Shown: positions 10,501 through 17,142 of the stretch, piece by piece | How positions within the stretch are numbered: the first letter of the stretch is position 1 | Layout of the letters: each line of letters starts with the position of its first letter | DNA from: Trachythela sp. YZ-2020 | Lineage: Eukaryota > Cnidaria > Anthozoa > Malacalcyonacea > Clavulariidae | DNA length: 64,000 nt | Assembly: GCA_016169945.1 (NCBI GenBank) | Contig: JADLSH010000091.1 | Span: 124,001 to 188,000 of the forward strand | Direction: 5' to 3' | The notes under the pieces: generated by a model | The model's input: the letters and a program-made list of their open reading frames with translations, nothing else | Databases searched by the model: none | Told to the model about the DNA's origin: nothing | Translations under genes and position numbers: made by a program

Positions 10501-11122
10501 GTTTCCACTCTGGAGACCATTTTCAAAAGTCTGCAGTTACATTTGTATGTGAACGGAGGGCATATATGCGACAAAATGTTCGCAGACACGAACTTATTCG
10601 GATACTTGTGGAGTGTGGATGGGACTTTAATGGCTTATACATCGATATGGTTAGTTTTATATCCCTAAGCTGCAATATCGAGATAAATCAGGGTTAACTT
10701 TCAGTTTCACTTTTAATACCACGACTCCACAATTCATTAAGAACCTGCCATAAATTCTGTTTGTAAATTATAGAGCATTTAAAATTTCAAATGCTTAGTT
10801 TGTTCCGACACTGAAGAGTATAAAACAAATTCATAGCGTGTACAATGCAGTACAAATGCCAGTATAATAATTTACACAAATCATACAAAAATATTCAAGT
10901 ACAAAAACAGCTTATTTATACGGACACTGTAAAAATTACAGACGTAAAGCAAACCTCTTCCCCAATTCCTATACATTTATACCCAGCCTCTATCAAGAAT
11001 GAATGAATGGCAACAACAAGAGCATCGTGTCCGTCTTTTACACCACAAAATGGCAAGGTATTTGCAAATCTTTCTTTCGTCATGACGCCATGTTTTATTT
11101 TGATTTGCACTCGAAACTTCAT
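1474..11122 (-). CDS. PSMF1: Proteasome inhibitor PI31 (PSMF1), nine exons
   Basis: PI31 binds the 20S proteasome and acts as inhibitor/adaptor in cytosol and nucleus. Nine minus-strand exons join in frame: 10955-11122, 8862-9023, 8309-8409, 6343-6459, 5430-5510, 4572-4634, 4387-4467, 3621-3716, 1474-1528, giving 307 residues (human PI31 is 271). Exons 1-3 encode the PI31/FP N-terminal domain, with HDALVVAIHSFLIEAGYKC and LPQGWNGSPDFYAIQYK. Exon 4 is a charged helix. Exons 5-9 are the proline/glycine-rich tail with DDPLRIPPRFP, GAVPPGARFDPFGP and the C-terminal PDHLRPPGFEDDMFM, which matches the family's C-terminus and should contact the 20S core. Junctions 1-2 and 2-3 are phase 0 and all later ones phase 2, consistent throughout. 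Met14 is an alternative start. Introns are packed with hairpin MITEs, and a hAT element lies in intron 3. Confidence 0.93.
1880..2340. repeat. Repeat-rich stretch with long G/C homopolymers
   Basis: Lies in the last PSMF1 intron. Contains GTGGTACACCAAC-type inverted pieces and two runs of about 10-14 G or C around 2034-2042 and 2286-2313. The open frame at 1902-2105 on the minus strand covers this repeat and shows no family signature. Homopolymer lengths may be assembly-sensitive. Confidence 0.5.
2815..3114 (+). mobile_element. MITE family M1, copy 1
   Basis: About 300 bases between GTAGAATCATACTAGTATAC and ACAATTAGATTATTCG/CTAATTGTTAAT. The same unit is found reverse-complemented at 12472-12766. 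It contains two internal hairpins, GATAGCGAGTAGCG and one around the TTCATTCGGGCTTCG loop. Lies in the last PSMF1 intron. No open frame, so non-autonomous. Confidence 0.75.
3285..3430. mobile_element. Small inverted-repeat element
   Basis: CCAGGCGAATTCATTCGCG near 3302 and GCGAACAAATTCGCTTGG near 3400 form imperfect inverted arms. This explains the 74-residue open frame here, which has no family signature. Confidence 0.45.
3621..3716 (-). CDS. PSMF1: PSMF1 exon 8
   Basis: 96 bases, acceptor ATTGTCAG, donor GTAAGT. Encodes GAVPPGARFDPFGPVPPD, near-identical to the human tail segment, then a glycine-rich stretch. This is the most diagnostic exon of the gene. Confidence 0.95.
4227..4358. mobile_element. 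Hairpin MITE in PSMF1 intron 7 flank
   Basis: Long near-perfect hairpin from AATAGTATGGTTTC to GAAACCATACTATT, with CAAAGACGTTAAATTGATCGTCTTTG at the centre. It lies between exons 7 and 8. Confidence 0.75.
4387..4467 (-). CDS. PSMF1: PSMF1 exon 7
   Basis: 81 bases, phase 2 to 2, acceptor TTTCTCAG, donor GTATAA. Encodes GGMFMDPFNQRHRRPEGDFG, a glycine/proline-rich tail segment. Confidence 0.88.
4572..4634 (-). CDS. PSMF1: PSMF1 exon 6
   Basis: 63 bases, phase 2 to 2, donor GTGAGT. Encodes DPLMIDPYGFGDPDRLPGHP, a DPxG-type tail segment. Confidence 0.88.
5430..5510 (-). CDS. PSMF1: PSMF1 exon 5
   Basis: 81 bases, phase 2 to 2. Encodes VVYPDDPLRIPPRFPQRSRG. The DPLRIPP core is a hallmark of PI31 tails (human VDPLRIPPHHP). 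Confidence 0.92.
5855..5999. mobile_element. Hairpin MITE in PSMF1 intron 4
   Basis: Arms of about 65 bases: GCCATGATTTT...GATCTCCAATGGAAAATC...CCAATGGGTT and its complement, ending AAAATCATGGC. Two opposed open frames here are hairpin shadows. Confidence 0.8.
6003..6325 (+). mobile_element. MITE family M2, copy 1
   Basis: A 320-base unit with short inverted ends (TTTGTCCCATA... and ...TATGGGACAATA). Near-identical copies occur at 45086-45409 (intron 1 of gene C) and, 5'-truncated, at 62189-62389 (intron 1 of gene D). Includes the conserved string CAGCAGTCCGTCGACCAATC. Confidence 0.8.
6343..6459 (-). CDS. PSMF1: PSMF1 exon 4
   Basis: Acceptor TTTAG, donor GTCAGG, phase 2 to phase 2. Encodes VVKKFEQLEQIFKSDITSKL then a polar, charged linker. 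Placed by phase and by position between the N-terminal domain and the proline-rich tail. A repeat copy with TTGTCCCATA ends (6003-6325) stops 17 bases from the exon. Confidence 0.85.
6687..6999 (+). mobile_element. tRNA-core inverted-repeat element (family S1), copy 1
   Basis: Begins GATGGTGTTTGCGGATGGAAT, contains a tRNA-like core at 6871-6943, and continues with GCAACTGCTCCTGACTAGG. Its tail is cut by the hAT insertion at 7014-7936 and resumes at 7945 (CCCATCGAACGAGATGCC). Other copies at 41008-41327 and 52720-52990 show the same parts. Confidence 0.75.
6871..6943 (+). repeat. tRNA-like SINE head (pol III boxes A and B)
   Basis: Box A TAGCTCAGTTGG at 6879-6890 and box B GGTTCGATTCC at 6923-6933 with tRNA spacing and a T-arm stem (GCAGGTTCGATTCCTGC). 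The anticodon stem is imperfect and U33 is missing, and related copies sit inside repeats. It is therefore read as a tRNA-derived repeat, not a tRNA gene. Confidence 0.75.
7014..7936 (-). mobile_element. hAT transposon remnant with perfect 8-bp target duplication
   Basis: Ends CAGTGTTGTAGAAGTTAC and GAAGTTACTCACAGCACTG are inverted and of hAT type. They are flanked by the identical 8-mer ACTATTAT at 7006-7013 and 7937-7944. Subterminal GTAACTAGTTACAGTTAC repeats fill both ends. The centre holds a minus-strand hAT transposase C-terminus (7395-7613). Nested inside family S1 copy 1, in PSMF1 intron 3. Internally deleted: only the dimerisation end of the transposase is left. Confidence 0.93.
7395..7613 (-). 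pseudogene. hAT transposase C-terminal dimerisation region (fragment)
   Basis: Reads LFIELNTPVPASAACERLFS then a CAGLIFRPHRSSM-type segment with NFENSILVKLN. PVPASAACERLFS is the conserved motif of the hAT family dimerisation region. The DDE catalytic part is absent, so it cannot be active. Confidence 0.9.
8110..8250. mobile_element. Hairpin MITE family M3, copy 1
   Basis: About 70-base arms, ATTCGGCGGTTGACTGTTGTG to its complement, with the inner palindrome CTTCGACGTTTCGAGCGAAG. Related partial copies lie near 19200-19276 and at 50721-50862. Confidence 0.85.
8309..8409 (-). CDS. PSMF1: PSMF1 exon 3
   Basis: Acceptor CTGATAATATTATCAG-type, donor GTAAGT; phase 0 in, phase 2 out. Encodes YDLTIDTTDYVTADN, matching the DLTLNLDDYIDAEH segment of human PI31. 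The hairpin MITE at 8110-8250 sits about 60 bases past its donor. Confidence 0.9.
8470..8640. repeat. T-rich low-complexity repeat
   Basis: Runs of TTTTTGTGATTTTT flanked by near-complementary GGGGCAAATCAC and GTGATTTGCCCC, so it may be an inverted-repeat element with simple-sequence filling. In PSMF1 intron 2, next to exon 3. Confidence 0.5.
8862..9023 (-). CDS. PSMF1: PSMF1 exon 2
   Basis: 54 codons, phase 0 to phase 0, acceptor TTTTAG and donor GTTAGT. Encodes GLPQGWNGSPDFYAIQYKQ followed by KFLLKILRLE. This aligns with the human LPAGWN...LYVLRYEY...KLLVKAI segment of the PI31 domain. Confidence 0.9.
9245..9450. repeat. CCAACATTGTTGG repeat cluster
   Basis: Several ATCCAACATTGTTGG and complementary units. 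Related units occur at 13018-13075 and 49025-49180. Probably a MITE family; no gene. In PSMF1 intron 1. Confidence 0.5.
9631..9742 (+). repeat. Dispersed repeat, inverse copy at 25036-25147
   Basis: ACGCATGTCTGGATGCGCAT to GCATCTAGACTGCGTTACAA matches the reverse complement of 25036-25147 closely. Both lie outside exons. Confidence 0.65.
9915..10374 (-). pseudogene. LINE pol C-terminus, frameshifted
   Basis: Reading right to left and changing frame once near 10185, the minus strand gives VGNRQAAVLQTRL, then a SALNYHLFKMN segment, CVPSPACSCGFAKETELAHY and a DCDQFSASRI segment. The pattern of short basic helix, SPxCxCG, ET..H, DC..F...R is the C-terminal zinc-knuckle region of non-LTR retrotransposon polymerases. 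Stops and a frame shift make it dead. In PSMF1 intron 1. Confidence 0.75.
10955..11122 (-). CDS. PSMF1: PSMF1 exon 1
   Basis: 56 codons from ATG at 11122 to GAG followed by GTTTGC. Contains FCGVKDGHDALVVAIHSFL, the first helices of the PI31 N-terminal domain. The first 13 residues (MKFRVQIKIKHGV) have no family counterpart I recognise, so Met14 could be the true start. Most of the exon is duplicated in inverse orientation at 11703-11846. Confidence 0.85.
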
Positions 11123-11288
11123 ATAAGCGCCATGAACGGGTCATAAAGTGAATTCTCTTCAGTGAAGTTCACTGATTCTCTTTCAGGAATTGAAAACTTG
11201 AAGCTAAGATGGCGGCAGACAGATATGAACTATTTCTCTGATTGGCTGATAAATTTAGGTGTCTCGCGTCCCGCTAGCTACTCATGTT

Positions 11289-11383
11289 GCAATCTCGTTC
11301 CCAGAGTATGCCCGTTCGCAGGTTAGGTAGTGGCATGCCCACTACCTAACCTGCGAACGGGCATACTCTGGGAACGAGATTGC
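11289..11383. repeat. Near-perfect 95-base palindrome
   Basis: Arms of about 45 bases: GCAATCTCGTTCCCAGAGTA ... GGTTAGGTAGTGG / CCCACTACCTAACC ... GGGAACGAGATTGC. It lies between the two inverted copies of PSMF1 exon 1. The arm piece CCTAACCTGCGAACGGGCATA recurs at 26881-26901. Confidence 0.9.
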
Positions 11384-11702
11384 TCATGGTGTTGAATATA
11401 TCAAAGATATCAAATATCCCGAACAGAATAAAAATTGCATATATTAACTTATTTAACTATTATTTATTCACGAAATTATTTATTCACGAAATGTTTTGTA
11501 AATTTCAGGAAATATTAATGTTTGAAACTGAAACAGAGTATCAAAACGAGTCTTCCCAAGAACGAATTGGAAGAGTTATCAATCTGAAGACTGAAATGTT
11601 ATAGCTATTTCGCGCTCATGCAAATTTTGGAAGCTTTTGAACGCATGGTTTAACACTGTCGCTTCTTTCCGAGTTTATGGAATGTGCAAAATCATCACAA
11701 GG

Positions 11703-11846
11703 CGAAAGAAGATTTGCAAATACCTTGCCATTTTGTGGTGTAAAAGACGGACACGATGCACTTGTTGTTGCCATTCATTCATTCTTGATAGAGGCTGGGT
11801 ATAAATGTATAGGAATTGGGGAAAAGGTTTGCTTTACGTCTGTAAT
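11703..11846 (+). pseudogene. Inverted duplicate of PSMF1 exon 1
   Basis: Reverse complement of 10935-11079 with few changes. An open frame from ATG 11677 to TAA 11850 gives MECAKSSQGERRFANTL and then the PI31 start domain through KCIGIGEK. It keeps a GT at the exon border (11827), but no PI31 exon 2 follows on the + strand, so it is probably an orphan copy. The N-terminal part differs from the functional exon. Confidence 0.8.
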
Positions 11847-12393
11847 ATAAAACAGGACGTAAATCTATAATTATGGTTATAGTCGATCCTATTACAGAAT
11901 CATCATCAGACCAACGGTTTTACATGTAGATATAAGCGCTCATTATATATGTATAAGAAAAGCTAAAAATTGACAGATGTATTACACAGATTACAAGGGT
12001 GAAGTAAATCTAAGATATATACACTCTACCCACACTGGCACCGCACGTTCTAAGATATATCAGTATGATAGATGTCAGTGCAAGACCCGTATCTGATTTG
12101 AGCGAGCATATATTCTTTTTATACCGGTACATTTAATCATAGACATAGCTAGTCATATGGATTCCTCTTCACTTGCGCAATCTTATTCGGTCAGTATTTG
12201 AACTGATCTTCACTCTTGCCTCCAGTCAGCTCTTCATCAATTAATTAACCTCTGAAATCAGTGCTAATTGGGAATAATTGCCACAAGAATTAATTATATA
12301 CTACAGTATTAACAGAACAAATAGAGTTGGATTTCGAAGAATATCAAACATAAGTATTAATTCCCACGATTATTCAAACGAATATTTAAAATT

Positions 12394-14414
12394 TACAATC
12401 ATTATCCTTAAGTCACGGCCACTGAACCTAACGCCGGCTTTGTATGTCTTCAAGTCAGTTTTATCCGACTATTTAACAATTAGATTATGAGCTCAAGATT
12501 ACTATGAGGTGATAGTTGATGAGGGCGAAACCCGAATGAACTATCAACTCATAGAAATCGAGAGCGAATAATCTAATTGTTTTAGTAGAAACCAGCAAGA
12601 AAACAGTATTTCAAAACGTTTTTCATAATTTATTGAAATAAATTCGTTAAAAATCGCGCCGAGGAGATGGCTGTTTCGCTACCCGCTATCTATCGACAAT
12701 TAGATAGCGAGTAGCGTAGCCAATCAAATTACAGCATTTGCAATAGTATACTAGTATGATTCTACCAACACGAAATAGAAAGAATTCACCCAGTATAGAA
12801 CCTTCGACGCGTGAGTTAACTTCGAGCCAAGTAGTTATAAACTTAAGTGCACACACTTGCTGGAGGTAAGTGAACAGTGACGTGCATGCAATATCACGGA
12901 AATTTTTGTGCAATACTCAAATTTCGCGACGTTATACCAATTATAGATTTTCATACCGTCGTTGGCATCTAAAGATATTAAACAGTCACAGATTAAAATC
13001 ATTGTACATGCCAAAGCATTGGTCCAACATGGCAACATCATCCAACAATGTTGAAGTACTTGGTTCAACGCTGGAGCACACTACATATAGACTTTGCAAT
13101 TGACCTGTTTTTGTCTCGGACAAATCGTCGAAAACATAGCTGCATGCACGCACATCATTATACATCAATGCCGTTTTGTAAGCAACCACTTGCCAAACGA
13201 TCCAATATTAACTGAGTATCTGACGTTATTGAAGGCCTTCTTCCGCCAAGAATACGACGTCTGTTTCATTGTTAAAAGAATCGATTCTTTCCCAACATAT
13301 GCGAAACCAAAATAGAGCTAGGGCCACGTTTTGGTTTTTAGGGTCCGGTTTATGTTTTGCCGTTTTGGATTAAGAACGATTTTAGAGTATTATCTTAGGA
13401 GATCCTCTTCTAGGTAAATAGATTTAAGTTTCATACAATATAGATAGTCATAATCTGATCTCACTCATATCCATCCTTCACACCATGTCTTAATTATATA
13501 GTTAAAGACCAGAATTTCAATTTGGAGAGATTTAAAAAATTAGCAATTTAGCCAACTGTATCAACTTGTATTTCTGATGCTGATAGTATAGTCTAGATGG
13601 TGTTTCGTAGATGGAATACTCGAACGAAATTTTGTATACATTTTATAGACCTAACCAGGACTCAGGAGCAGTGACCGCAATATTGTTGTGTTTGTTTACG
13701 GGCCTTAGGATATATATTTTATCTGTGACTGTTCATTCTTAGATCCCCACGACGGTATGAAGCTTACAGAAATCTATAAGGGAGCTCGCACAATATCCAC
13801 TTGTCTATGTGCATATTTGTTCCTATAACCGTATTTTTTCCAATATTGTAACCATAAATGTGAAATGAAATCATGTGAAGTACAAGTGCATCCATCCTAC
13901 TTTATATATATTGACTATTGTGTTGTTTTCTTGTCAAAATGTATCTATTTCGGCATATATATATAACGATTCGAAGGTTGTTAATTGTAGCTTCGCCTTC
14001 GGCTGGGATCGGAGGGTTATACGCTATCATACAAACATAGACCCGTCTGGTTGTGCATGCGGGCGCCTGTGGTTACATCGCAACGTATAATAGAATCTTG
14101 CACGAACATTTACATGCATGATATTTTTTGGGATTTTACCGATATTTTCCGTTAAAAATATACGTCACTGTTCAGTTAACTCGTGCGTTTAAAAGCCGCG
14201 GCTACAAGGTTAATTACTATGCGCGATAGACCTCTAGACTATAATAGACAAAACCGTTGAGTTCAGTGACCGTGACTTATTATGGGGTTGTAAGGCCACG
14301 TTACGAGTAACGAATATTTCTCTTTGATCTTGACCCCAATCCCGACCCAATCCCTAACCCTAACCCTATTCTGTGCGTGGCATGAACTTAGAGCCTATTA
14401 TGGATAATGATTGT
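12394..14414. mobile_element. Long inverted-repeat element T, copy 1 (upstream of gene A)
   Basis: Ends TACAATCATTATCC and GGATAATGATTGTA. The inverted arms run several hundred bases, for example TCACGGCCACTGAAC near 12412 against GTTCAGTGACCGTGA near 14260, and CATACCGTCGT near 12952 against ACGACGGTATG near 13750. The arms include the block later found in the gene promoters. Contains nested MITE M1 (12472-12766) and a partial S1 end (13605-13670). No transposase seen. Exact borders are uncertain because homology with copy 2 continues outside. Confidence 0.65.
12472..12766 (-). mobile_element. MITE family M1, copy 2 (nested in element T)
   Basis: Reverse complement of 2815-3114. The second T copy is uninterrupted at this place (CCGACTATCACGAAAT, about 27259), which proves insertion after the T duplication. 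Confidence 0.8.
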
Positions 14415-16160
14415 ACAGTCAGGTGTGTTATGTTGGTGTTATAAGGCAATAACGAAAAGGTTGACAAGTAATGTAAAATTGTCCGTAAAATTGTCCTTAT
14501 GTCCATGGCATAGGATGGAAAATATGAGACGACAAAGGGAAATTAAAATTCGGACCAGAAAATCAGACTGCTGTTTGCTGCTATGAAACTATAAATAGTA
14601 GCCCATGCTAAGTAAAATTGTACCCACAAATGCCAGGAACTAATAACGAACGTACTACAGCAAATCAACAGCAGTGAAATTGGACTTCGATTTTAATTCA
14701 CACGAGTGAGATAAGCAGCATAAGGAAATACAAAAGGTAAAAAAAAGGGATGCAGTGAAGTGCAGTGCCAATTAATTTACAAGTCCTTATAGTTGTTAGT
14801 CCTCATAGTCATGCATTCGTTATTCACCTTTCTGACAGCGGGGTTTGATTCTCGCTTCTTCGCGGAACAGACCCAACATTGTTGGCTTGACACCATCTAA
14901 CAATTTAAAAAAAGTCTAAATCTAAGTAAGGACATGTACTGTCCATATATAAGGGTTTATCGCCCCTTGGTCAGGTTAAGGACTGTCCATAGGGGTTTAG
15001 TCTCATTGGTCAGGTTAAGGACCGTCCGAGTGTTTCTTGGTTCAGGTTCGTCAGGGACTTGCTACCCTTGGCAATTAGGCTCTGCAACATGGTACAGAGC
15101 ATTCAGTTCACACCCCAGAACCCCTTCTCCCACCAATATATGTTGTGTTTGAATTGTGTTTTTATGAAAATGATTTTATATCAACAGCTAGGGTAATTAA
15201 TAAATCTTATCAAATTATTAGAGAGATTTGAAAAATTAATAGTTAAGTCATGCATGCAATATTTCAACGACAACATTGTTAGATAGTGTTGGACCAATAT
15301 TGTTGCGTCTGTTTGCGGAGCTTAAGCATATATACATGCAATTATTTTTCAGTATCTGTGATTGTTCATTCTTAGATCTTAACTTAACGACGGTATGAAA
15401 CGTATAAATTTTAATCTTGCACAATCATTTACAAATATATTTTTAGTGAATATTTTACCGTTATTTTCGGTTAAACATGGGCGTCACTCTTCACTGAGAG
15501 ACAAGTGTTTACACTTAAGATGAAAGCTACTTGGTTGAAAATTAACCCGTGCGTTCAAAACCAAGCTACATGGTTAACCCTGTAGTTAGTAATGAAAGCA
15601 AAATTACAATGGCTCTTTATTCATAACCAGCGCACTAACCGCCCTCACATCCTGTTCTTGAAATTGCCGTTGATGTGTTGATTAATCTAAGTGACAATGT
15701 CACTTTACCTCACACACAAGTCCGCAGCTAACACGCAATTAAAGTGCAAAGCTACTGCTTTTATCCACGGACAATCGATATCAGATGAATATCGATTTAC
15801 AGAGGAAGCATGCACATGTTTCCCACGGTTGTTCAACATTAATTAAAAGTTTGTTTAAAGAGTAATTGAGTCTTGTCAGTTTTGTAAGAAAACAGAGAGT
15901 ACTTAATACTTATTACAGACAATATGGGGCTGTAATCATTTTTTCACTGATGCATGCAACTTGTGACTGACCAGACAACGGAATAATTATAAGAAATAGT
16001 AATACATTGACACACACAGTAATAAGCAGACGGAATGCAGGGCGCGCGGGATAATCTTTGTCCATCATGTGTCCCTTTGGCCCATCGTGTGTAGTTCATT
16101 GTTATCCCAATGTTCTGAATAGACAATTTCTGAAGATAACTTCACAACCTCGACCCAAGC
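14415..16160. other. Upstream flank of gene A, no gene
   Basis: Degenerate repeat-derived sequence, largely homologous to 29163-33000 upstream of gene B. Holds another right-hand T-type end at about 15380-15600 (CCGTTATTTTCGG at 15459-15471). No supported exon. Confidence 0.5.
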
Positions 16161-16161
16161 G

Positions 16162-16780
16162 AACGTCCTTCCACTAGAATTCCGCCGAGAGATCTCCGAC
16201 CTGCTGCTAATTTTCAAATCCAACACCGGACTAATATCCGTATGGATGTCAAACCTATGATCCAGGCTATAAATCACCACGCAATTGACGATGAAAACAA
16301 TTTCAACTTTCTGATAAAACATAAACAGGACTACTTTAGGAAGTTCGTTTTATATAAGGTCGGCAAATCTGTGGAACAGTCTTCCATCTGACCTGAAATC
16401 TCACAACGACTCTAGTATATCCATATTCAGAACAAGTCTGCATACATTATATAATGCTAAATTACCATCACACAGCCCTCCTGGCTGTACTTAACTTTAT
16501 ATTATATAGTTTATAGTTGTTAGTTTCAATATTTGTACTAATTGATAGGGGCATCTAGGGGTAAGGTGTCAATTGGGACGCAAGTCCTGTTCCTTTCTCC
16601 AGTCACGTCCATGTTACATTGTAAGTGTGTTATTTAGTGTCAGTGTTGCTTGTTTGAACATGTGTAAATTGTGACAAATTATTATTAAGCCTTTTCTGCG
16701 CGGTTTTCCCGCCCCTCATCTTGACTCCGACAGCCTCTTACACGCTTGTGCAAACAATCTTGAGTGCCACTTTAGCATAT
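16162..16780 (+). mobile_element. LINE 3' end inserted upstream of gene A
   Basis: Absent from the homologous flank of gene B, where CACGTTCCCAAG joins ATTAATTCGAGTGG directly (about 33002-33024). Around 16345-16490 the + strand reads SANLWNSLPSDLKSHNDSS and SIFRTSLHTLYNAKLP then a stop. This is the conserved C-terminal end of non-LTR retrotransposon polymerases. Short 3' tail, no complete RT. Confidence 0.75.
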
Positions 16781-16850
16781 TGATTAATTCGAGTGGCTTC
16801 TCCGCGTCAACAAGTACGTACATCCGCAGCGCACAATTAGAAATGTCAAC

Positions 16851-16862
16851 AGAAAATAACGG
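16851..16862 (+). promoter_or_regulatory. Shared upstream block, gene A
   Basis: AGAAAATAACGG, 83 bases before the TATA box, followed by TAAAATTTTCAACGGTCTT. The same block stands before genes B, C and D and in the ends of element T. Confidence 0.5.
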
Positions 16863-16933
16863 TAAAATTTTCAACGGTCTTACTTGTCAAGCGTTGGTTA
16901 GCGACAAACATGCATTTTGAATCTAGCGAACAG

Positions 16934-16940
16934 TATAAAA
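16934..16940 (+). promoter_or_regulatory. TATA box, gene A
   Basis: TATAAAA in CAGTATAAAAGTAGGGTGAC, 133 bases before the ATG. The context is nearly identical before gene B and the CAGTATAAAA core is kept in C and D. Transcription start is expected about 16965. Confidence 0.75.
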
Positions 16941-17066
16941 GTAGGGTGACTGCAGTCGTTTGTCATTCGACGAGAGAAGAGCTGGAAAACAGATCTCTTT
17001 CAAGAAGCAAGAGAAGTCGGTGAAATACTCAAGTGAAATATTGAAGACTGAAGTGAAATACTGAAG

Positions 17067-17142
17067 ATGTTGCGGTGGTTGATACTTTTGACGCTGTTTG
17101 TTCATAACAGTTTAGCTTTCAGTCTATATGATGAGATAGATG
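17067..17142 (+). CDS. Gene A exon 1, signal peptide
   Basis: MLRWLILLTLFVHNSLA, then FSLYDEID; donor GTATGT after one base of the next codon. Differs from gene B exon 1 at a single residue (R3 to Q). Confidence 0.9.

Noticed and set aside
10386..10697. 103-residue + strand frame
   Set aside because: Consists of repeated TTTTCAAAAGTTTCC-like units beside a dead LINE in PSMF1 intron 1.
11677..11850. A second, + strand PI31 gene
   Set aside because: Only exon 1 is present; none of the other PI31 exons occur downstream on the + strand.
14350..14369. Telomere repeat (CCCTAA)
   Set aside because: Only about three units; similar short GGGTTA pieces at 30900 and 32640 lie in homologous repeat-derived flanks.
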